DNA from: Paragorgia papillata
Taxonomy: Eukaryota > Cnidaria > Anthozoa > Scleralcyonacea > Coralliidae
Assembly (NCBI GenBank): GCA_035771165.1
Contig: JAWNZC010000231.1
Span: 1-64,000, forward strand
DNA: 64,000 bases
Direction: 5' to 3'
Shown: piece after piece, positions 59,087 to 64,000 of the stretch
Layout of the letters: every line of letters starts with the position of its first letter
Numbering within the stretch: position 1 is the stretch's first letter
The notes under the pieces: generated by a model
What the model saw: only the letters and a program-made list of their open reading frames with translations
Told to the model about the DNA's origin: nothing
Database searches by the model: none
Made by a program: the position numbers and the translations under genes

Positions 59087-59281
59087 ACATTGTTATTTCT
59101 TCAGAACAACTACCCCCCCCCCCGCCGAAAAGAGGAATAGTTTGTATCTCATCGAGTATATTGGTATTTCTTCAGGACAACTACCCCCCCCCCCCGAAAA
59201 GAGAAATAGTTTTTATCTCATCGAGTACATTGGTATTTCTTCAGAACAACTACTCCACCCCGGAAAAGAAAACTAGTTTTT
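59087..59281. repeat. Tandem repeat, three copies of about 70 bp
   Basis: Units contain TATTTCTTCAGAACAACTAC, a C-run, GAAAAGAGAAATAG and TCTCATCGAGTA. An inverted partial copy lies at 58981-59024 (GTTGTTCTGAAGAAATACCA). Confidence 0.9.
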
Positions 59282-59918
59282 ACTATTTGCTTGGGTTAGC
59301 TGTGTCTTGTGGCCAGATCTCTTGGCCGAGCTATGTATATGCGACTTGAATCTCGGTTTGAAAATGTCTGTCTGTTGACCGAGTTTGTGACGTTTTGTGA
59401 CGTAGCAGATTGTTCCTATACCCTACATTACATACTCTAGAAGGTTTTTCGACTTTGTGTGGTGGCCATGGGATGTACTGCACTGTCGATTACAATGAGG
59501 CAAGGACTCGCGGCGAGTGCTGTGAGCTGCAAATAAACCTTGATTTCAGTGAGTAGAAAGATTTCTCTTGTTTAAAAATTCTATATTTTGGTAAGAGATT
59601 TTATGGTTGTTTTCTTCTATTTGCTGCCGTTCAGTGGCCAGTCTTGACTCTTGAGGAAAGCAGTGCTCTTTCATGAGTTTATTGTGGAACTCGACGACGT
59701 GACGACAGTGTCAAAGTTGACTGCGTCTTATTTGCAGGGAAACAATATGTACATAAATGTTTTTTGAGAATGATATTACGCGTGAGGGATTTCTCTTGCT
59801 GAGCCAGTTACTGACTATTGTTCTAAGCATCAACATTATGTCGTCTCAGAATAAAAAAATAATATTTTTTGTACTTTCCAGCCTCCTTCGCAGGCAACCT
59901 TGTTAGCTCTTTATATGG

Positions 59919-60049
59919 CGGGTGAAGTGGGCAATCTCGGGTGGAGTGGGCAGTCTAGGGTGGAGTGGGCAATCTCGGGTGGAGTTGGCAATCTCGGGTG
60001 GAGTGGGCAATCTTGGGTGGAGTGGGCAATCTTGGGTGGAGTGGCCAAG
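59919..60049. repeat. 20-bp minisatellite, six to seven copies
   Basis: Unit GTGGAGTGGGCAATCTCGGG with point variants. Confidence 0.93.
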
Positions 60050-60222
60050 GGGGTGTCACATTGGCCACAGACTACATAGAGTTGTCTGTGGAGTACGCTA
60101 AAGGTTTTTGTCCCTTTTGAGGCAGCATTTCACTTGCGATAGTAATTTATAGTATAACGCGTAATTTGAATAATTAGGATAAATTAACATTCGGTTCCGG
60201 TTCCATGAAATAGTACTAGCCG

Positions 60223-60952
60223 TCTAGATTTCGGCTTTGTTTTTGTTGTAATGCATTGCGCGCTTGTGTTTTTGTTTTCATACGGGAAACTGGCATCTAA
60301 CTGCCGCAATATATTAAGTTTCTCATTCTTTGGTTCTCTGCCGATGATATTATAAGCTTCCAAAAGTCGTTTGAATCGATTTGTAGCGATGTCTGAATTT
60401 GTCGAAAATAATTATAAACGACACTCCACGAATCTGTCAGCGTGTTCTATTCGCAACGGCTTTGATTACAACGGCTTTTCAAGTACATATTTCGCACTCA
60501 TAACACTTCTGTATGCTGTATACACGCTTCACACGTTTCGGACGTATTTCCGTTCGTCTGCTACTCTGCTCATAGAATATAGGGAATAAAAGGATCTTGT
60601 AGGCTTTGCATGCTAGGAAACTGCACGTGTCGAAGAGAAATATATTACTTTTAACGCTCCGTGTGAAATTGACATTTGTCTTTGTCTGAGAACTCAAAAG
60701 TATTTGGATAGTCTTCCCTCAGTCTCTTGTGTTACTGTATAGCCTATTCGAAGGGAAAGGAGCCTACAACTACAAACAAAACACTGCGATAAATTGTAGT
60801 ATTGCGTTTGAAAATTAAACGCCAGAGAAAAAGAGCGCCTAATCAAAACAAATCCTAATCGAAGATGCAATCCAACAGGTAAACCACTTGTAAACAGGTT
60901 AATTCTTCGTGTACCACAACACAAACTACGTCACAAAAAACCCAGTGCATCC
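60223..60952. other. No recognised feature
   Basis: Short open frames on both strands without family features. Confidence 0.4.
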
Positions 60953-61038
60953 TAATAAATTAACATGCACCAAAATATTAAACCAATAAATTAACATGCA
61001 CCAAAATATTAAACCAATAAATTAACATGCACCAAAAC
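60953..61038. repeat. 31-bp tandem repeat, 2.8 copies
   Basis: Unit AATAAATTAACATGCACCAA plus AAATATTAAACC. Confidence 0.93.
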
Positions 61039-61067
61039 CTTTAATACAAGCAAATTCACTACATAAT

Positions 61068-61171
61068 GCCTCACGACTTCATAGCCTCACGACCTCACAG
61101 CCTCACGACCTCATAGCCTCACGACCTCACAGCCTCACGACCTCACAGCCTCACAGCCTCACGACCTCAAA
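61068..61171. repeat. 9/18-bp minisatellite
   Basis: Alternating CCTCACGA and CCTCACAG/CCTCATAG blocks, about eleven 9-bp steps. Confidence 0.93.
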
Positions 61172-61218
61172 GCACCCGCACCTCCCCCTCCATAATGCCT
61201 GATAAAGGCCTAATCAAA

Positions 61219-61924
61219 ATGGCGACTGTGTCAGTGCGTAATTTCGCGTTACTATATTTTACGTTGAGTTTTATTGTATTTAACCGTTCCTTGGGTGCTC
61301 CAGAAGCAAAAAAAAATTCATTTTGAATACATTCAAGAATTATTACGCGGGTTAAGCAAGGAAGGAAACGTTCCACTGGTTGTTTATCCTCCTGCGTTGT
61401 TTCAACTCGTGTCTTCTTCGACCTCTACGCAGCCTACAAAGCCAGAATGTTACATTCGTCCAAAAATAATAATATGGGATCCTTTATCTCAGAAAACTAT
61501 AAACAATGGAAACATTAAATGTCAGAGCTCTGAATGTTCAGCAAACGCAAACTTCTTGCGGCCTGTTAGATGGAAAGACGGACGGAATTCACCAAATACG
61601 CCACGAACATTGTATGACACCACTGGCTTTGCACTCCTTGTAAGTCGCGTTTACCGATGCTCAAAAAACCACGAGGTCGTGTCTCATGATGAAAGTATGC
61701 TGACATTATGTCCGCAAAGAGATCGCTTGCCGTTCGTATTGTCCCATGTTGGAGGCTTAACGATGCAGCTGTACAACCAGATAATTTCTTACTTCACTTC
61801 TGGATTAAAATTCAACCAAATAGACATCTTTCACATAACTCCACTCCATATGCAAATGATCTACTATAGTGGGAAACATCCACTAAGTATGCAAATTTCA
61901 CAAACACACATTAATTCTCAATGA
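61219..61924 (+). CDS. Uncharacterised Cys-containing protein, possibly transposon-associated
   Basis: The main open frame is 61274-61924 (216 residues). A better start may be the ATG at 61219, which opens a hydrophobic, signal-like N-terminus (FALLYFTLSFIVF) but falls in another frame; the two meet at an A9 run (61308-61316). Visible features are C-x4-C in IKCQSSEC, then RPVRW, LYDTTG and YRCSKNHEV (possible metal ligands), and LPFVLSHVGGLTMQLYNQII. The layout recalls the DUF6729-type domain seen in transposon-related proteins of invertebrates, but I am not sure. No catalytic motif was recognised. Confidence 0.45.
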
Positions 61925-62077
61925 AAACACGAGCAATGGTAATTACACCCAAATTGTAAATGATTATACAGTACTTAATAGTTTTTAAACACTAATACTA
62001 GAACATTTTGTATATACAGTAATGTTCTTTGCACGATTATAACTATTATAAATGTTGTACACAAAGTTTGGATTCAT
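61925..62077. other. Short AT-rich gap between two convergent genes
   Basis: It separates the plus-strand ORF from the minus-strand gene; no terminator-like signal stands out. Confidence 0.4.
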
Positions 62078-62933
62078 TCAGTCAGTCTCATCGCTGTCCT
62101 CATATTGTTCAAGGAGATTGTTTAATTTCTCCATCATTTTCATCGCCTTGCCACACATTTCGACGTGTGCTTTGTTGGCTTCTTTCGCCAACTTTCCACG
62201 TTCGGATCGTTTCTTCTTTTTACGCATGTTTTCCTTGGCGCTGGTTCCTTCACTGGCTGAAGGCTTGACTGATTCCAGACATTCACTGGCTGAAGGTTTA
62301 GATGATTCTGGACCTTCACCATAGTTCTCGTTACAGGAACCAGCGGAACTGCTCTCACTAAGGTTTGTGGGCTGACTGAACTCCGTTAATTTCCGCTCGT
62401 CAGGGGTACACTTGCTCGAATAGCGGATCTTATTCTCTTTGATCTCAAAAGACATTCTGGTCGACTGACTAGATTGTGCGGTGTGTTGATCAGCTTTCTG
62501 AACATTTTGGGCTACAATTCTCTGTATATACGCTTCATTGCGGCTTTCTTGGTGCTGTATTGCAAGTAGTACTCCCGTATATGCATGTGGTCGTTTCTCG
62601 TGGCATTTTCTTCCACTGCTCCACCTACACTGTCTTTAATAAATTTAAGGATTTCTTCCCATCCAGAAGCAGAGCATTTCTGGTATGCTTGCAAAACTAA
62701 CTGCACTTCGGCGTCTGTTACGTGGTAGCGACGCTGTTTTTTCGTAGGTGGTTCTAGGCAATTATTAGAAAGACAAAAAGAAGAATTTTAAATACCACAA
62801 TACACTTCAAATTTACTGTTTATGAGAAGCCATAGTATCTACTACAGGTGTACATCAAGACTAGCTATATACCTTGAATCCTTGTCTCCTCGTCACTCTC
62901 TTCAAAACAAACAGGTCTCCACAACGAAACCAT
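62078..62933 (-). CDS. Probable two-exon small gene, uncharacterised, next to the Harbinger nuclease
   Basis: Exon 1 (62933-62873) starts ATG and encodes MVSLWRPVCFEESDEETRIQ. A GT donor follows, then a 119-nt intron (62872-62754) ending in a T-rich tract and TAG. Exon 2 continues in phase with EPPTKKQRRYHVTDAEVQLV and a helical stretch. That frame stops at 62512; the next frame (62455-62078) has a KRKK-type basic cluster, a duplicated KPSASE motif and an acidic, coiled-coil-like C-terminus. A frameshift or missed intron near 62520 may join the two. It is divergent from the nuclease, as second proteins of PIF/Harbinger elements often are, but I see no clear Myb/SANT motif. Confidence 0.45.
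62754..62872 (-). other. Predicted intron
   Basis: Donor CAAG|GTATAT, acceptor TTTCTAATAATTGCCTAG. Removing it keeps the reading frame. Confidence 0.5.
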
Positions 62934-63302
62934 CGCCTCGAAAATGCACAGCGTAAGTGATTAACGATAAGAGACACCCAGTTTTATAGCAACTTGAAAT
63001 AAAAGAGGGGTTACATAAGGCCTCGATTATAAGGTTGAACCTGTTTTGTTTCTTTTCTTTGCTATGTGTGACCTAAGCTCAGGAAAACAATGACATACCA
63101 ATACACAAGGGTAAGTGTTTATTGCCGGTTAGGGTGCGGCATCGCTCAGAAATGTAACGGGATAACGCCTTTGCAATTTTAGCGGGAACATAAGGGATTT
63201 TACAATGCCTCTTAAATGTACTGATTGCCTGATTTCCTGTCAGTATTTTTTTAAACTGATTGACCTATCTCCGTTAGACATTAACAATCTGGACTTCAAA
63301 TC
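62934..63302. promoter_or_regulatory. Divergent intergenic region
   Basis: About 370 bp between two divergently oriented genes, so both promoters should lie here. No specific motif was recognised. Confidence 0.3.
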
Positions 63303-64000
63303 ATGCCTAGAAGATCTTTGAGACAGCTAGTTGAAGCTTCAATGATTCTCTTACCGTTACTTACAACAATCCCACCTCCAATTACAAATCGTTTCAACCG
63401 GTTGCAAGAGTTTATGAGATGGCTACTACCTACTTTATTATTACTCGTTTCATTACAAATTCCTTCCCCTGAAGATTATCTGCTTCTGATAATGCAGCGT
63501 CTTGGTCCCAATTTCCACGGTTTTGACTTTAGAGGCAGAGATATATTTATGACAATAGAAAATCAGAGATATCTATTTTGGTTGAACACAGGTGAGCTAC
63601 ATGAGACGTTGTTGGACATCACAGATAGGATCTCTGGAAATTTGTCCCGATTGAATAGAAGGGGGATGTAGAAGGCAAAGAATGGGAAGCTTCAAACTCA
63701 ACAACATCAATAAAGTGTTACTAACATTTATGTGGCTCAGAAAATACCCCTGCATAGATACCTTAGCGTTAATGTGTGATGTTAGTCCATCGACAGTTTC
63801 AAGTATAATTCACAGTGTTGTTCCAATCTTGTGGAGATGTTTTCATAATCAGGTTTCTTGGCCTAGTATTGCAGAATGGCATGCTTTACGAGGAAATTGG
63901 CCCACGTTTCCCGATGCTGTAGGGTGTATTGATGGAACACCACATGAGATTAATCGTCCCGAAGTGGAGCCCCAACGGGACTTCTATAGTGGTCATCGCC
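63303..64000 (+). CDS. PIF/Harbinger transposase nuclease (HARBI1-like), 3' end beyond window
   Basis: The N-terminal open frame 63303-63671 is followed in another frame by a helix-turn-helix (KVLLTFMWLRKYPC, then LMCDVSPSTVSSIIH, typical of the HTH before the DDE_4 nuclease), WPSIAEWHALRGNWPTFPDA and GCIDGTPHEINRP, in which the Asp is the first catalytic acid of the DDE triad. The remaining acids lie past the right edge. The frames meet at a G5 run (63661-63665). The enzyme cuts element ends and usually inserts at a 3-bp TWA site; it commonly needs a DNA-binding partner encoded alongside. Confidence 0.85.

Larger units (their letters stand above)
58866..60222. mobile_element. TIR element of about 1.36 kb
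   Basis: GGCTAGTACTATTTCATG at 58866 and its inverse ending at 60222. Inverted similarity continues inward through GGAACCGGAACCGAATGTTA and AATTATTCAAATTACGCGTT; the left arm has an extra GATACA-rich stretch. No transposase or clear target duplication. The interior holds two tandem-repeat blocks. Confidence 0.65.

Overview
This window is eukaryotic nuclear DNA, most likely from a marine invertebrate. The repeat flavour (palindromic TTAACCC-type MITEs, TIR elements ending in CTCGTACCC or AGCCTGC, Crypton-like recombinase, Harbinger, BEL/Pao and a Dong-like retrotransposon) points to a cnidarian, probably an anthozoan. I cannot name the species, and the assignment is inference. There are no bacterial operons, no CRISPR array and no complete single-copy host gene.

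Positions 1-35776 are one uninterrupted head-to-tail tandem array of a unit of about 1,052 bp, 34 copies, which continues beyond the left edge. Each unit carries three RNA genes, all on the minus strand and transcribed in the order U2 snRNA, U1 snRNA, 5S rRNA. In the first clean unit they lie at 3003-3190 (U2), 2527-2691 (U1) and 2247-2366 (5S). U1 and U2 share the motif AACCACATG at about -58 and -57, where a metazoan snRNA proximal sequence element (PSE) is expected. 5S has a TATA-like box at -30 and a long T-run after its 3' end. Many short open frames in the array are antisense or sense shadows of these RNA genes and are not listed. Units 1 and 2 carry many small insertions. The last U2 is cut at its nucleotide 32/33, where the array stops abruptly.

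Positions 35777-43167 are AT-rich and apparently non-coding, with MITE-like hairpin repeats, a tRNA-derived relic and simple repeats. From 43168 to 46257 lies a (TAA)n microsatellite occupied by two copies of a Dong-like (R4-type) non-LTR retrotransposon carrying RT, a CCHC knuckle and a restriction-like endonuclease. At 46883-47278 is the C-terminal part of a Crypton-type tyrosine recombinase. From 47910 to 60222 non-autonomous DNA elements dominate: a foldback element, two elements with 9-bp target duplications, and one more TIR element. A decayed BEL/Pao retrotransposon (55596-58245) sits among them.

Positions 60953-64000 hold two minisatellites, an uncharacterised Cys-containing ORF, a probable two-exon small gene, and, running off the right edge, a PIF/Harbinger nuclease. 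Several mobile-element frames break at homopolymers (A6, A9, G5), which suggests either recent decay or long-read consensus errors. How it works together: the array is a bulk supply of two splicing RNAs plus 5S rRNA, placed under one homogenising repeat unit; everything to its right is mobile-element landscape.
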